64,000 nucleotides of DNA from Pseudarthrobacter siccitolerans (GCF_030823375.1 NZ_JAUSXB010000001.1:682001-746000), one strand, 5' to 3'; positions 34,830-45,569 are shown, counted from the stretch's first letter. Made by a program: numbers and translations. Notes: generated by a model from the letters alone, not told the origin.

Positions 34830-37800
34830 GTGACAGCACCAGCAGTAGCCTTTTCCGAAGCCGACTGGGAGGGCGCCGCGAAGGAGCGGCTTGGCGAGCT
34901 GGACTGGAAGCCGCTGGAGGGTGAGGCCATCGCGCCCGGCACCGGCGAACGCGAATTCTGGGCCGAGCTTGTCATTCGGCCGCGTCTGCTTGCCGCCCTC
35001 CAGCGCCTCAACCCGGCAGTCCCCGCCCAGTACCTCCAACAGGCACTGGCGGAAATAGCCTCACCCATGTCGAACGATGCCATGGCCGAGAACCACCGCA
35101 TCCACAACTGCCTGGTCGACGGCTACCGGCTGACCTACATCGACTCCGACGGCAACGAAGCCAACCCGACCATCCGGCTGCTCAGCCAGGCACCGGACCA
35201 GAACGACTGGCTCGCCGTCAACCAGGTCACCCTGGTGCAGGGCGACTACAGGCGGCGCTTCGACGTCGTGCTCTACTGCAACGGCATGCCTGTCAGCATC
35301 ATCGAACTCAAGAAGGCCGGCAGCGCCCACGCCGACCTCCCCGGCGCCCATGCCCAGCTCCGGACGTACCTCCGCGAATTCCCCATGGCGTTCCGCTTCT
35401 GCGTCTTCACGCTCGCCACCGACGGAATCCAGGCCAAGTACGGAACGCCGTTCACCCCCTTTAACCACTTCTCACCGTGGAATGTAGACGACGACGGCGT
35501 CCCCGTTCCTCAGGGCTACATGGTCGACGGCGATGCCGTCACTGCCCTCGACACCGCGCTGGACGGCCTTTACAACCAGGAACGTTTCCTGCAGCTGACC
35601 CGCAACTTCACCGCGTTCGACCAGGGCTCCGGCGGGCTGGCAAAACGGATTGCCAAGCCGCACCAGTACTACGCCGTCACCAAGGCCGTGGCCAGCACCA
35701 TCCAGGCGGTGGAAAGCAACGGAAAAGCCGGCGTCGTCTGGCATACCCAGGGTTCCGGCAAGTCCATGGAAATGGAACTGTACGCGAACATGGTGGCGCG
35801 TGCGCCCAAGTTGAAGAACCCCACCGTCGTGGTCATCACCGACCGGAACGAACTCGACGGCCAGCTCTTCGAGGGCTTCGACCGCAGCCTCCTCCTCGCC
35901 GAATCGCCCAAGCAAATCAGGAAACGCTCGGAGCTGCGGGACGAGCTCAGCAACCGGACCACGGGCGGCATCTACTTCACCACTCTGCAAAAGTTCGGGC
36001 GCAGCAAGTCGGAGAAGGACGCCGGCGCAGACCACCCACTGCTGTCCGACCGGCGCAACATCATCGTGGTGGTGGACGAGGCACACCGCTCGCACTACGA
36101 CGACCTGGACGGCTACGCCCGGCACCTGAGAGACGCACTCCCCCACGCCACACTTATCGCCTTTACCGGAACGCCGATTTCGTTTGACGACCGGAATACG
36201 CAAGACGTCTTCGGCGACTACATCGACATTTACGATCTGTCGCGGGCGGTGGAGGACGGCGCCACCGTGCCCGTGTACTTCGAACCGCGGCTGATCAAGG
36301 TGGGACTCTCCGAAGGTGTCACGGAAGAGGACCTGGACAAGTCCGCCGATGAACTGACCCTCGGCCTGGACGATACGGAACGTGCCCGCATCGAGGCGAG
36401 CGTCGCCGTCGTCAACGCTGTCTACGGTGCGCCGCAGCGCATTGCCGCGCTGGCCGAGGACCTGGTGGGGCACTGGGAGAACCGGCGCGGGCGGATGGGC
36501 AAGTTCATTGAAGCTCCGGGCAAGGCGATGATCGTGGGCGGGACGCGGGAGATTTGCGCAAAGCTGTACTCCGCGATTGTGGAGCTGCGCCCGGACTGGC
36601 ATTCGGACGACCTGTCGAAAGGCAGGATCAAGGTGGTGTACTCGGGCGACGCGACTGATGTGCGGCCGGTGTCCGACCATGTGCGCCGAGATTCGCTGAA
36701 TGCCCAAGTCAAGGAGCGGCTCAAGAACGTCGACGACGAGCTGGAGCTTGTGATCGTCAAGGACATGATGCTCACGGGCTACGACTCTCCACCGCTGCAC
36801 ACCCTGTACCTTGACCGGCCCCTCAAGGGCGCGCTGTTGATGCAGACTCTCGCGCGGGTGAACCGCACGTTCCGCGGCAAGGAGGACGGGCTGCTGGTGG
36901 CGTACGCGCCGCTGGCGGAGAATCTTGCGAAGGCGCTGGGCGAGTACACGCAGTCGGACCGGGCGAACAAGCCGGTGGGCAAGAACATCGACGAGGCTGT
37001 AGGTCTGACGGTTTCCCTGGTGGAGACGCTCCGCTCGTTGCTGGCGGGCTACGACTGGAAAGCCGTGTGGATGAAGGCTGGGCCAAAGTCGTTCCTGAAT
37101 GCCGTGACCGGCGCGGTCAGTTACCTGCGGAATCCTGCAACGCCTGGCAACCAGCCGGGGGACGGAGAAGACTCGCTTGCTTCTCGGTATCGGAAGTTCT
37201 CGAGCCAGTTGTCCCGTGCGTGGGCGCTGTGCTCTGGATCCGAGACGCTGGCTGAGCTGCGTCCCGAGATCCAGGTGTACGAGGAGATCCGCGTCTGGAT
37301 GGCGAAGTACGACGCAGCGGACCGGCAGGCGAGCGGTGAGCCGGTGCCGGAGGAGATCCAACGGCTGTTGGGGAACCTGATCGCCAACGCCACCTCGTCG
37401 GGCGAAGTACTGGACATCTATGACGCAGCGGGTATGCCGAAGCCGTCTCTTGATGATCTGACGCCTGAGTTCATCGCAAAGACGCAGAAGGCACGGAATC
37501 CGCAACTGGCTATTGAGGCGTTGCGGAAGCTCATCGCCGACGAATCTGCCGCGTCGACCCGGAACAACGTCATCCGGCAGCGCGCGTTCTCGGAACGCAT
37601 TACCGAGCTCATGAAGAAGTACACCAACCAGCAGCTGACATCTGCCGAAGTGATTGCCGAGCTTGTGGAGCTGGCACGAGAGGTTGCCGCCGAGGGCAAC
37701 CGTGGTGCGCACTTCACTCCCCCGCTGAACTCCGATGAGTTGGCGTTCTATGACGCCGTGGCGCAGAACGAGTCGGCTGTGGAGGTCCAAGGCGAGGGGA

Positions 37801-38018
37801 AGCTGGCCGAGATAGCGCGGCAGCTCGTTGGCGTCATGCAGCGCGATGTGCGTACTGATTGGACGGTTCGGGACGACGTCCGGGCAAAACTTCGCTCATC
37901 CATCAAACGGCTTCTGGTGATCAACGGGTATCCGCCGGACAAGCAGCCCGAGGCCATCAAGCTAGTCATGGAACAAATGGAATCCATGGCGCCGCGGTTT
38001 GCGGAGGCGCGGCTTTAA
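34830..38018 (+). CDS. hsdR: type I restriction endonuclease subunit HsdR
   Basis: I start at GTG 34830, six bases after TGGGGGA; TTG 34815 in frame would add five residues. The 1062-residue HsdR has an N-terminal PD-(D/E)xK nuclease (F-D-V-V-L-Y-C then S-I-I-E-L-K-K-A-G), a Walker A W-H-T-Q-G-S-G-K-S-M-E, a DEAD-like V-V-V-D-E-A-H-R-S-H-Y and motif III T-G-T-P, then the second RecA domain with R-V-N-R-T-F-R-G-K. This is the translocating, cutting motor of the complex with HsdM and HsdS. It is separated from hsdS by 87 bases. Length and motifs are intact, so restriction activity is expected. Confidence 0.95.
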   Translation: MTAPAVAFSEADWEGAAKERLGELDWKPLEGEAIAPGTGEREFWAELVIRPRLLAALQRLNPAVPAQYLQQALAEIASPMSNDAMAENHRIHNCLVDGYRLTYIDSDGNEANPTIRLLSQAPDQNDWLAVNQVTLVQGDYRRRFDVVLYCNGMPVSIIELKKAGSAHADLPGAHAQLRTYLREFPMAFRFCVFTLATDGIQAKYGTPFTPFNHFSPWNVDDDGVPVPQGYMVDGDAVTALDTALDGLYNQERFLQLTRNFTAFDQGSGGLAKRIAKPHQYYAVTKAVASTIQAVESNGKAGVVWHTQGSGKSMEMELYANMVARAPKLKNPTVVVITDRNELDGQLFEGFDRSLLLAESPKQIRKRSELRDELSNRTTGGIYFTTLQKFGRSKSEKDAGADHPLLSDRRNIIVVVDEAHRSHYDDLDGYARHLRDALPHATLIAFTGTPISFDDRNTQDVFGDYIDIYDLSRAVEDGATVPVYFEPRLIKVGLSEGVTEEDLDKSADELTLGLDDTERARIEASVAVVNAVYGAPQRIAALAEDLVGHWENRRGRMGKFIEAPGKAMIVGGTREICAKLYSAIVELRPDWHSDDLSKGRIKVVYSGDATDVRPVSDHVRRDSLNAQVKERLKNVDDELELVIVKDMMLTGYDSPPLHTLYLDRPLKGALLMQTLARVNRTFRGKEDGLLVAYAPLAENLAKALGEYTQSDRANKPVGKNIDEAVGLTVSLVETLRSLLAGYDWKAVWMKAGPKSFLNAVTGAVSYLRNPATPGNQPGDGEDSLASRYRKFSSQLSRAWALCSGSETLAELRPEIQVYEEIRVWMAKYDAADRQASGEPVPEEIQRLLGNLIANATSSGEVLDIYDAAGMPKPSLDDLTPEFIAKTQKARNPQLAIEALRKLIADESAASTRNNVIRQRAFSERITELMKKYTNQQLTSAEVIAELVELAREVAAEGNRGAHFTPPLNSDELAFYDAVAQNESAVEVQGEGKLAEIARQLVGVMQRDVRTDWTVRDDVRAKLRSSIKRLLVINGYPPDKQPEAIKLVMEQMESMAPRFAEARL

Positions 38019-38494
38019 CTCGAAGCCGAGTACTGGACAACAACTCGACTGGCCAGGCTCGCGCCTACTATTTTCAGGAAACGCCCGACAATTGCTGACA
38101 CGGTGATTCGACGCCCGCTGAGGCCAGCCCGGAGATCCGGGAGCCCGGCCAAGGACGTCAGGCCGGCTAGTAGAATTACAGTGGTTCTCCAGTCCCCCAG
38201 CTTGGAGAACCGGGAGCGTCCTTGCTTGGGTCCTGGACTCGCGCGGATGCTTCCCTCATACACCCGATAGAAACCGCGCTGTGGTTCAGGCAGCAAACCC
38301 CCACCAAGTTGTGCCACTGGGGGCAGGTGAAGCCCTCCGCGCAGCTCAAAGCTGTCCACATGGCGTACAACCCGTCCCGCCGTGGTTGTAATGTCACTGT
38401 GGAGACGGGCTCCTCGTCTGGGACCCATTCCGGAAGACGGCTTGGACTGGGCGCCTGAGAGTGTCGAGTCAGGTCCTAGCGGAGGTTACGACCG
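38019..38494. other. intergenic stretch between hsdR and the TIR gene
   Basis: About 475 bases between hsdR (plus strand) and the TIR gene (minus strand), with convergent ends. Short open frames exist on both strands but none is convincing. It holds two hairpins, 38183-38211 and 38476-38498, that could be terminators. Confidence 0.5.
38183..38211. terminator. 9-bp perfect hairpin between convergent genes
   Basis: GGTTCTCCA (38183-38191), 11-base loop, TGGAGAACC (38203-38211) is an exact inverted repeat midway between hsdR and the TIR gene. It may serve convergent termination; no clear T-run follows on either strand. Confidence 0.35.
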
Positions 38495-38498
38495 CTAG
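38476..38498 (-). terminator. hairpin starting at the TIR stop codon
   Basis: On the minus strand CTAGCGG and CCGCTAG flank a 9-base loop and the stem begins right at the TAG stop of the TIR gene. A weak terminator or mRNA-end stabiliser; no T-run is visible. Confidence 0.3.
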
Positions 38499-39121
38499 CA
38501 GGAGGAGTTTCGTTCTCGCAAATCACCGCCCATTTTAATGAAGCTCCGACGGCTGGTTCGGCCGTCGAAGGCTTCTTGAATCCACGTGCGGAGGATGGAT
38601 TGCGATGGGGCCGGTACATAGTAGCTGGCGTAGGCAGAATTGTCGTTTTTATTTATGTTGAGTGAGAGACGTGAGGGTATGTCCGGCTTCGTTCCGGCAA
38701 CGGAGGGCAGCTGAACGGCAAGTAGTCCATTGGGGTTCGGGTCTGATCGTAGGCTGGTATAGATTTCCCAGTCGACGAATTTTCGTGCCCACGTGCACTC
38801 TCCAATGGCAACCAGGGTCACGGTCGAATCCTTCAAGAACTTTGCCCGGATGGTCTGCCGTATGTAGGCGACGTTGGTTGAGTTGATGATGTCCGATCCG
38901 TCTTCTTCCATTCCAATCGCGCGAGGGATGAACACCTCCGTGTTGGCAGAGATGAATTCAAGTACCTCTACAGCGTCGACTGCATGGTAGCTCACGAAAA
39001 CCTTGTGACGAGGGGGCGTGGATGCCGATTTCCGCATCCCCTCCGTCACGTTCTCGTAGCTCCGAGTTATCTGCTGCAGCTCGCGGATTGCGGACTGGGT
39101 TTGTGACCCGTACAAAGTCAT
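38495..39121 (-). CDS. TIR-like (ThsB/DUF1863-type) protein
   Basis: This 208-residue protein has the DUF1863/ThsB TIR pattern (about residues 38-150): K-V-F-V-S-Y-H-A-V-D at the first strand, the I-R-Q-T-I-R-A-K-F-L-K-D-S-T-V-T-L-V-A-I-G segment, and the C-T-W-A-R-K-F-V-D-W-E-I-Y strand and helix that is the family's signature. In Thoeris, ThsB TIR enzymes turn NAD into a cyclic ADP-ribose-type signal when phage is sensed. The N-terminal 30 residues are a helical extension. It follows the large gene by 11 bases, with AGGAG as ribosome site in the gap, so both form one operon. NAD-cleaving activity is inferred from the family; the W-E-I position fits the catalytic Glu. Confidence 0.85.
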   Translation of the reverse strand: MTLYGSQTQSAIRELQQITRSYENVTEGMRKSASTPPRHKVFVSYHAVDAVEVLEFISANTEVFIPRAIGMEEDGSDIINSTNVAYIRQTIRAKFLKDSTVTLVAIGECTWARKFVDWEIYTSLRSDPNPNGLLAVQLPSVAGTKPDIPSRLSLNINKNDNSAYASYYVPAPSQSILRTWIQEAFDGRTSRRSFIKMGGDLRERNSSC

Positions 39122-39132
39122 GGATTGAACTC

Positions 39133-41076
39133 CTATCCTGCCTGATCGAGAATTCTCGTAAGGCGGTTGATGGCGTCGGCCGGAGCTCCGTGCGACGCGA
39201 GAAACTGTAACTGAAACCTCGTACTAGAAATCTGATCTGGACGTCCATACCGCGCCGATTCGGCGAACTGCTGCGCGGCGGTGTCAATCTCCCCCAGGTT
39301 TTCAAGGGCCTCGTGGAGAGACAATTCTGCTTGGGTTACCAAGGTCCAGTAGTTTGTGCGGTCGTTTACTAGCGCGAGGCGAGTAAGAAATCGGGTGACC
39401 GTTATCGCCTCATTTAGTTCTTCTCGGAAGGAGTCATCGCGGTCCCGATTACCTAGGCGGAGCGCCATCACTAGATTGACTCCAGTGTAAAACTGCGGAT
39501 CGAGTTCGAATCCCGCCCTGTATTTTTCGGCCATTTCCTGGAAGAGGCTGTTTGCAACGGCCGGATCGTCAGAAATTTCCTCGTCCTGAAGTTGGCGCTT
39601 TATGAGACCGCCCCAGATTCCATAGGTTTCCGAATCTGCGTATCCTGCTTGTTCAGCTTCAACCAGCAAGTTTTGGGCAGTGCGCCACAGGGTCCGACGT
39701 ACGTGCGGGTCGGTTTCCCGCTCTCCAAGCCGTCTATACGCCATGACAGTTTTCTGAAGCCAGAGACGGTGTAGCGGATCGTCCATCGTGGGCCGTGCGA
39801 GGTCTAGCAGTGTGCGCGCTTCTGGGTACGAAGCTTCGTCGAGCAGCGCGATTGCCAGCTCCACTCGCAGGGCGCGTCGAACTGCTTCAGATATTCCAGG
39901 CGCAGTTTCGAGCCAGGTTGCCTCCGCGCGCATAGAGGCAGCGTCTGAACTCCTTATAACGTCGCTGGTTCGGCGCCGTGCTTCGCCAGCCAGAACGACA
40001 GCTTCTGGGATGGCCGATCTCTGAGCGAACGGCCGGTCGATGTGGTCGATTTCGAACCAGTCGTGAGCCGGGCTGTCGATCGTACGGTGAGTGATGGCCT
40101 GTGCAATGACAGGTTTCAGCTTCCTTATGGCGTCTTCGGCTTGCTGATCCGAGAGGTCTTCGTCTCGTGCAAAGGAATGAACTCGAATCAAGTTGATATC
40201 GAACGGAGGCGCTTTCCGGGGCCGCCCTTGGACGTAAGGGTTTAAAAGGATGGTCGAATGTGCGGCGAACACGTGCCGCACTCCGAGTTCGTAGCCGACG
40301 TTGAAGTTAGTTGTGGCGAGATCCACCAAGGCGAGGTCGGAGTTCGCGAGCGAGGCAAGCATGCCCGAATGGATGATCCCGCTGTCAGTTTCCAGATCGG
40401 CTCTGGTCCATTCGACGTCGACGTCCTCAAGCAGAGGTCTATACACTTTGTGGAAGGGCGGGTCGCAGTCGGTGATTCGACCCGTTCCGGCGTCTCGCTT
40501 GCGACCGTAAGGCATGACAACGAATGCGCTGATCTGTTGGCGGGCCGGACTCAAGTCTATGGTCAGATAACCGCGGTCTTCGGCCCTGTTAACGAGGTCA
40601 TCCGTGACTGATGGTGAGTCGGAAGTGGGCGTAGGTCGGACCGTGATGACCCATACACGCTCGCCCGTCGCCTCCGCGGTGATACTCGCGTTATCCAGAA
40701 TTGTCAGATTGTGAGCAATGAACGCCTCTGCGGAATCCTCCACTATTTGGTTACCCTCAACAACCTGGACCTTCGAATTGCCCAAGATTCTGTCATAGTG
40801 ACCAGTCCACGGCTCGCCTCGCGACTCGACACTCGTTCGCCGAAAGTCATCGCAGCCGAAAGGCAATACTGCCCGGACTGGCGTATCCTCGGCTAACGCG
40901 GCGCGAGCGAACAATATGTCTGCGCCGGCGGCGAGAGCTCCAACGACCAAGCTAGGCTTCAGCGATTGGATTAGCCCCCGGAGCCGGACCATCAGTTCAG
41001 CCTCAGCACTGGCTGGCAGCCGAGGAACTTCACGGTCAGGTTCGTCGACCTGTGATCCGGCATAGACAATGATCAC
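39133..41076 (-). CDS. SLOG + NDT/TIR-like + TRAFs-binding TPR (ASK1-like) protein
   Basis: GTG start at 41076. The 647-residue protein has three parts. Residues about 1-150 resemble a SLOG (nucleotide-binding Rossmann-like) fold: V-Y-A-G-S at the first strand, V-V-G-A-L-A-A-G-A-D-I-L-F-A as the glycine-rich loop and A-V-L-P-F-G after strand four. Residues about 165-330 resemble the nucleoside-deoxyribosyltransferase/TIR-like module found in such proteins: A-F-V-V-M-P-Y-G, G-I-I-H-S-G-M-L-A-S-L-A-N-S-D-L-A-L-V-D-L-A-T-T and N-V-G-Y-E-L-G-V-R-H. The rest is helical repeats of the TRAFs-binding (DUF4071) type also present in animal ASK1/MAP3K kinases. With the TIR gene it makes a two-gene cassette. 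The SLOG as sensor of a TIR product is inference. Confidence 0.8.
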   Translation of the reverse strand: MIIVYAGSQVDEPDREVPRLPASAEAELMVRLRGLIQSLKPSLVVGALAAGADILFARAALAEDTPVRAVLPFGCDDFRRTSVESRGEPWTGHYDRILGNSKVQVVEGNQIVEDSAEAFIAHNLTILDNASITAEATGERVWVITVRPTPTSDSPSVTDDLVNRAEDRGYLTIDLSPARQQISAFVVMPYGRKRDAGTGRITDCDPPFHKVYRPLLEDVDVEWTRADLETDSGIIHSGMLASLANSDLALVDLATTNFNVGYELGVRHVFAAHSTILLNPYVQGRPRKAPPFDINLIRVHSFARDEDLSDQQAEDAIRKLKPVIAQAITHRTIDSPAHDWFEIDHIDRPFAQRSAIPEAVVLAGEARRRTSDVIRSSDAASMRAEATWLETAPGISEAVRRALRVELAIALLDEASYPEARTLLDLARPTMDDPLHRLWLQKTVMAYRRLGERETDPHVRRTLWRTAQNLLVEAEQAGYADSETYGIWGGLIKRQLQDEEISDDPAVANSLFQEMAEKYRAGFELDPQFYTGVNLVMALRLGNRDRDDSFREELNEAITVTRFLTRLALVNDRTNYWTLVTQAELSLHEALENLGEIDTAAQQFAESARYGRPDQISSTRFQLQFLASHGAPADAINRLTRILDQAG

Positions 41077-41357
41077 GTAGCTCTCGCTATCTGTTGTAGA
41101 AAATTTTGCTGACTCGGCAATGTGGAAAAATTCAGCAGCCGCACGTGGTTGGAGTGTTCATCGGCATGGCGCCGCCACGCGAGGTAGCGGCAAAATTGCA
41201 CGTTCGATTGCGTCATCGAACTGGCTGACGTCGTCTCGTGCAACCTGCGGCGGCCGTGGCGCCCTGCCCTTGGCCAACGGAGTGAATCAGTTGGCCACCC
41301 ACCGTGGAACCTGGCCACGTGGCGTGAAACCTCACAAAAAGTCCCAAAGGAGGCCCT

Positions 41358-41387
41358 GGCTTAGTTGGGAGTGCCCACAACTAAGCC
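41358..41387. repeat. 10-bp perfect inverted repeat downstream of nrdF
   Basis: GGCTTAGTTG and CAACTAAGCC with a 10-base loop. It lies about 105 bases past the nrdF stop on the minus strand, where transcription continues into a T-rich CTTTTT about 30 bases further, so it may be a terminator of the nrd operon. Confidence 0.45.
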
Positions 41388-41417
41388 CGAGCGTCCGTAT
41401 CGCCACCTAAATCGGTC

Positions 41418-41458
41418 TTCGCCAAACGTCTAGTCCCATTTTCGCCAACAAATGTCTA
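41418..41458. repeat. degenerate direct repeat TTCGCCAA...GTCTA
   Basis: TTCGCCAAACGTCTA (41418-41432) and TTCGCCAACAAATGTCTA (41441-41458, two to three extra bases in the middle) lie in the same orientation, close together. They could be protein-binding or recombination sites; no recombinase gene is in the window. Confidence 0.3.
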
Positions 41459-41492
41459 AACCGCCAAGTAGCACGCGATCTCACACCAGCAA

Positions 41493-42500
<1,008 letters not shown>

Positions 42501-42558
42501 TTAAAGCCTACGACGGCGGGCGGGCGCCCGCCGTCGTACAGCAAGATTTAGTTGAAGA

Positions 42559-44730
42559 TTAAAGTGCGCAGGAAACGCAGCCCTCCACCTCAGTCCCTTC
42601 CAGCGCGAGCTGGCGGAGACGGATGTAGTAGATGGTCTTGATGCCCTTCTTCCAGGCGTAGATCTGGGCCTTGTTGATGTCGCGCGTAGTGGCGGTGTCC
42701 TTGAAGAACAGCGTCAGCGACAGGCCCTGGTCAACGTGCTGCGTAGCGGCCGCGTAGGTATCGATGACCTTCTCGTAGCCGATCTCGTACGCGTCCTGGT
42801 AGTACTCCAGGTTGTCGTTGGTCAGGTACGGCGCCGGGTAGTACACGCGGCCCAGCTTGCCTTCCTTGCGGATCTCAATCTTGGACGCCACCGGGTGGAT
42901 GGAGGAGGTGGAGTTGTTGATGTAGGAGATCGAGCCCGTGGGCGGCACCGCCTGCAGGTTCTGGTTGTAGATGCCGTGCTCCATAACGGAAGCCTTCAGC
43001 GCCAGCCAGTCAGCCTGCGTGGGGATGTGCACATTCTTGAACAGCTCCGCAACCTTCTCAGTCTGCGGAACCCATTCCTGCTCGGTGTACTTGTCGAAGA
43101 ACTCGCCGGAGGCGTACTTGGACTTCTCGAAGCCGCCGAAGGTCTGGCCGGTCTCGATGGCCAGCAGGTTGGACGCACGGACAGCGTGGTACACCACCGA
43201 GTAGAAGTAGATGTTGGTGAAGTCCAGGCCCTCTTCGGAGCCGTAGTGGACCCGCTCGCGGGCCAGGTAGCCGTGCAGGTTCATCTGGCCCAGGCCAATG
43301 GCGTGGCTCTGGTCATTGCCCTTGGCGATGGAGGGCACCGAGGTGATGTTGGACATGTCAGACACAGCTGAAAGCGACCGGATGGCCGTCTCAACAGTCA
43401 GTCCGAAGTCCGGCGAGTCCATGGCCTTGGCGATGTTCAGCGAGCCCAGGTTGCAGGAGATGTCCTTGCCGGTGTCGGCGTAGGAGAGGTCATCGTTGTA
43501 CGTGGTGGGCTGGGAAACCTGGAGGATCTCCGAGCACAGGTTGGACATGATGATCTTGCCGTCGATCGGGTTGGCCCGGTTCACGGTGTCTTCGAACATG
43601 ATGTACGGGTAGCCGGATTCGAACTGGATCTCGGCGAGGGTCTGGAAGAACTCGCGGGCCTTGATCTTGGTCTTCTTGATCCGGGAGTCGTCCACCATCT
43701 CGTAGTACTTCTCGGTGACCGAGACGTCGGAGAACGGCATGCCGTAGACGCGTTCGACGTCGTACGGCGAGAACAGGTACATGTCCTCGTCCTTCTTGGC
43801 CAGCTCGAACGTGATGTCCGGGATGACGACGCCGAGGGAGAGGGTCTTGATGCGGATCTTCTCGTCCGCGTTCTCGCGCTTGGTGTCCAGGAAGCGGTAG
43901 ATGTCCGGGTGGTGAGCGTGCAGGTACACGGCACCGGCACCCTGGCGGGCACCAAGCTGGTTGGCGTAGGAGAAGCTGTCTTCGAGGAGCTTCATCACGG
44001 GGATCACGCCGGAGGACTGGTTCTCGATCTGCTTGATCGGGGCCCCGACTTCGCGGATGTTGGTCAGCGCGAACGCCACGCCGCCGCCGCGCTTGGACAG
44101 CTGCAGCGCGGAGTTGATGGAGCGGCCGATGGACTCCATGTTGTCTTCGATGCGCAGCAGGAAGCACGAGACCAGCTCGCCGCGCTGCTTCTTGCCCGCG
44201 TTCAGGAACGTGGGGGTGGCCGGCTGGAAGCGGCCTTCAATGATCTCGTCCACCATCTGCAGGGCGAGCTGCTCGTTGCCGCGGGCCAGGTGCAGGGCAA
44301 CCATGCAGACGCGGTCCTCGTAGCGCTCCAGGAAGCGCTTGCCGTCAAACGTCTTCAGAGTGTAGGAGGTGTAGAACTTGAAGGCGCCCAGGAAGGTCTC
44401 GAAGCGGAACTTCTTTTTGTACGCGCGGTTGAACAGGTCACGGATGAAGTTCATCGTGTACTGGTCGAGGGTTTCGCGCTCGTAGTAGTCGTTCTTGACC
44501 AGGTATTCGAGCTTCTCTTCCAGGTCATGGAAGAAGACCGTGTTGTTGTTCACGTGCTGCAGGAAGTACTGGTGGGCGGCCTCACGGTCCGCCTCGAACT
44601 GGATCTCGCCGCTGGGACCATACAGGTTCAGCATCGCGTTCAGCTCGTGATACCCCAGGCCCTTATAGGCGGCGGGCATCTCGGGCTTTTGGGCCCTGGT
44701 TACTTCTGTGTCTGCGACAGTCGTGTCCAA
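42559..44730 (-). CDS. nrdE: class Ib ribonucleotide reductase alpha subunit NrdE
   Basis: NrdE shows L-N-A-M-L-N-L-Y and the active-site segments [14 protein letters not shown] and [17 protein letters not shown], with the redox tail C-V-S-C-A-L at the C-terminus. It reduces ribonucleoside diphosphates. The start is uncertain: the frame is open to 44814, but homologues begin close to the V-A-D-T-E stretch, so I place it at TTG 44730, 31 bases inside the end of nrdI (723 residues); M-P-A-A-Y at 44679 is another option. Part of the nrdHIEF operon. Confidence 0.93.
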   Translation of the reverse strand: MDTTVADTEVTRAQKPEMPAAYKGLGYHELNAMLNLYGPSGEIQFEADREAAHQYFLQHVNNNTVFFHDLEEKLEYLVKNDYYERETLDQYTMNFIRDLFNRAYKKKFRFETFLGAFKFYTSYTLKTFDGKRFLERYEDRVCMVALHLARGNEQLALQMVDEIIEGRFQPATPTFLNAGKKQRGELVSCFLLRIEDNMESIGRSINSALQLSKRGGGVAFALTNIREVGAPIKQIENQSSGVIPVMKLLEDSFSYANQLGARQGAGAVYLHAHHPDIYRFLDTKRENADEKIRIKTLSLGVVIPDITFELAKKDEDMYLFSPYDVERVYGMPFSDVSVTEKYYEMVDDSRIKKTKIKAREFFQTLAEIQFESGYPYIMFEDTVNRANPIDGKIIMSNLCSEILQVSQPTTYNDDLSYADTGKDISCNLGSLNIAKAMDSPDFGLTVETAIRSLSAVSDMSNITSVPSIAKGNDQSHAIGLGQMNLHGYLARERVHYGSEEGLDFTNIYFYSVVYHAVRASNLLAIETGQTFGGFEKSKYASGEFFDKYTEQEWVPQTEKVAELFKNVHIPTQADWLALKASVMEHGIYNQNLQAVPPTGSISYINNSTSSIHPVASKIEIRKEGKLGRVYYPAPYLTNDNLEYYQDAYEIGYEKVIDTYAAATQHVDQGLSLTLFFKDTATTRDINKAQIYAWKKGIKTIYYIRLRQLALEGTEVEGCVSCAL

Positions 44731-45221
44731 AACATGTCCAATCCATTGTTGACACGGGTCACGTCGTCCGGCGTGCCCATTAATTCGAAGCGGTAGAGGT
44801 GCGGTACTCCGCACTTGGCGGCGATGATGTCCCCCGCCATGCAGTAGTTGTCCCCGAAGTTTGTGTTGCCGGCCCCGATGACTCCGCGGATCAGCTGCCT
44901 GTTCTGCGGGTTGTTCAGGAACCGGATGACCTGCTTCGGAACGGACCCCTCTCCCCCGGTGCCGCCATAGGTTGGCACCACCAGCACAAACGGCCGGGTG
45001 GCAAGGAGGGGTGCGTCCTTCGGGAGCAGCGGAATCCGGGCCACCTCACGGCCAAGCTTCGAGACGAAGCGGCTGGTGTTCTCGGATGCCGAGGAAAAAT
45101 AGATAAGCTGGCTGCCGGTGACAACCGCGGGAACCGGCGTCCCTGGACCCACGCGCTGAGCCGCGTGAACGTCCTGGGAAGTGCGAGATTCCTGTGCTGC
45201 TGGTGCTGCCACGGGAGTCAC
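44700..45221 (-). CDS. nrdI: flavodoxin-like NrdI, class Ib RNR maturation protein
   Basis: The 173-residue NrdI has the flavodoxin-like opening [14 protein letters not shown] and [16 protein letters not shown], and the [12 protein letters not shown] segment that binds FMN. It supplies oxidant for assembling the NrdF metal-radical cofactor. The N-terminal ~35 residues are a low-complexity extension relative to typical NrdI, so a later start is possible. It overlaps the start region of nrdE and lies 41 bases after nrdH. Confidence 0.93.
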   Translation of the reverse strand: MTPVAAPAAQESRTSQDVHAAQRVGPGTPVPAVVTGSQLIYFSSASENTSRFVSKLGREVARIPLLPKDAPLLATRPFVLVVPTYGGTGGEGSVPKQVIRFLNNPQNRQLIRGVIGAGNTNFGDNYCMAGDIIAAKCGVPHLYRFELMGTPDDVTRVNNGLDMFWTRLSQTQK

Positions 45222-45262
45222 CTCAGCTGGTTGACGGTTGCCGGCAGGAAAAGTGTGACCCC

Positions 45263-45508
45263 TTAGGCCACGGAGGAAACAGCGGAGAGCGCCAGTTCCT
45301 CGATCTTGTCCGGGCGGAATCCTGACCAGTGGTCCTGGTCCGTGACCACAACGGGGGCCTGCATGTAACCCAGCGCCTTCAAGCGCTCGAGGGCTTCGGC
45401 GTCCTGGGAGATGTCAACGCTCTGGTACGCGATGCCCTTTTTATCGAGAGCCCGGTAGGTGGCGTTGCACTGAACACAAGCAGGCTTTGTGTAAACCGTT
45501 ACGGTCAT
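45263..45508 (-). CDS. nrdH: glutaredoxin-like electron donor NrdH
   Basis: The start is ATG 45508 with AGGGGACAGGA upstream; the frame open to 45559 is rejected. The 81-residue redoxin has the CxxC motif C-V-Q-C (in [10 protein letters not shown]), the family's A-P-V-V-V-T-D and the late W-S-G-F-R-P-D-K-I. It donates electrons to NrdE and is itself reduced by thioredoxin reductase. First gene of the operon; two NrdR-type boxes lie upstream. Confidence 0.96.
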   Translation of the reverse strand: MTVTVYTKPACVQCNATYRALDKKGIAYQSVDISQDAEALERLKALGYMQAPVVVTDQDHWSGFRPDKIEELALSAVSSVA

Positions 45509-45569
45509 GGTTCCTGTCCCCTTTTCTGGAAAACTTGCTCGTCCGGTGTTCCCGCCCAAGCTGTATGTA

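Larger units (their letters stand above)
41077..41492. other. intergenic stretch with repeats between the TIR cassette and nrdF
   Basis: About 415 bases without a gene. It holds a 10-bp perfect inverted repeat (41358-41387) and two 15- to 17-base direct repeats (41418-41458), and probably the cassette promoter near 41100. It marks the boundary between the accessory cassette and the conserved nrd operon. Confidence 0.5.

Noticed and set aside
35472..37790. Long minus-strand frame opposite hsdR
   Set aside because: hsdR has all nuclease and helicase motifs, and the opposite frame has no recognisable features.
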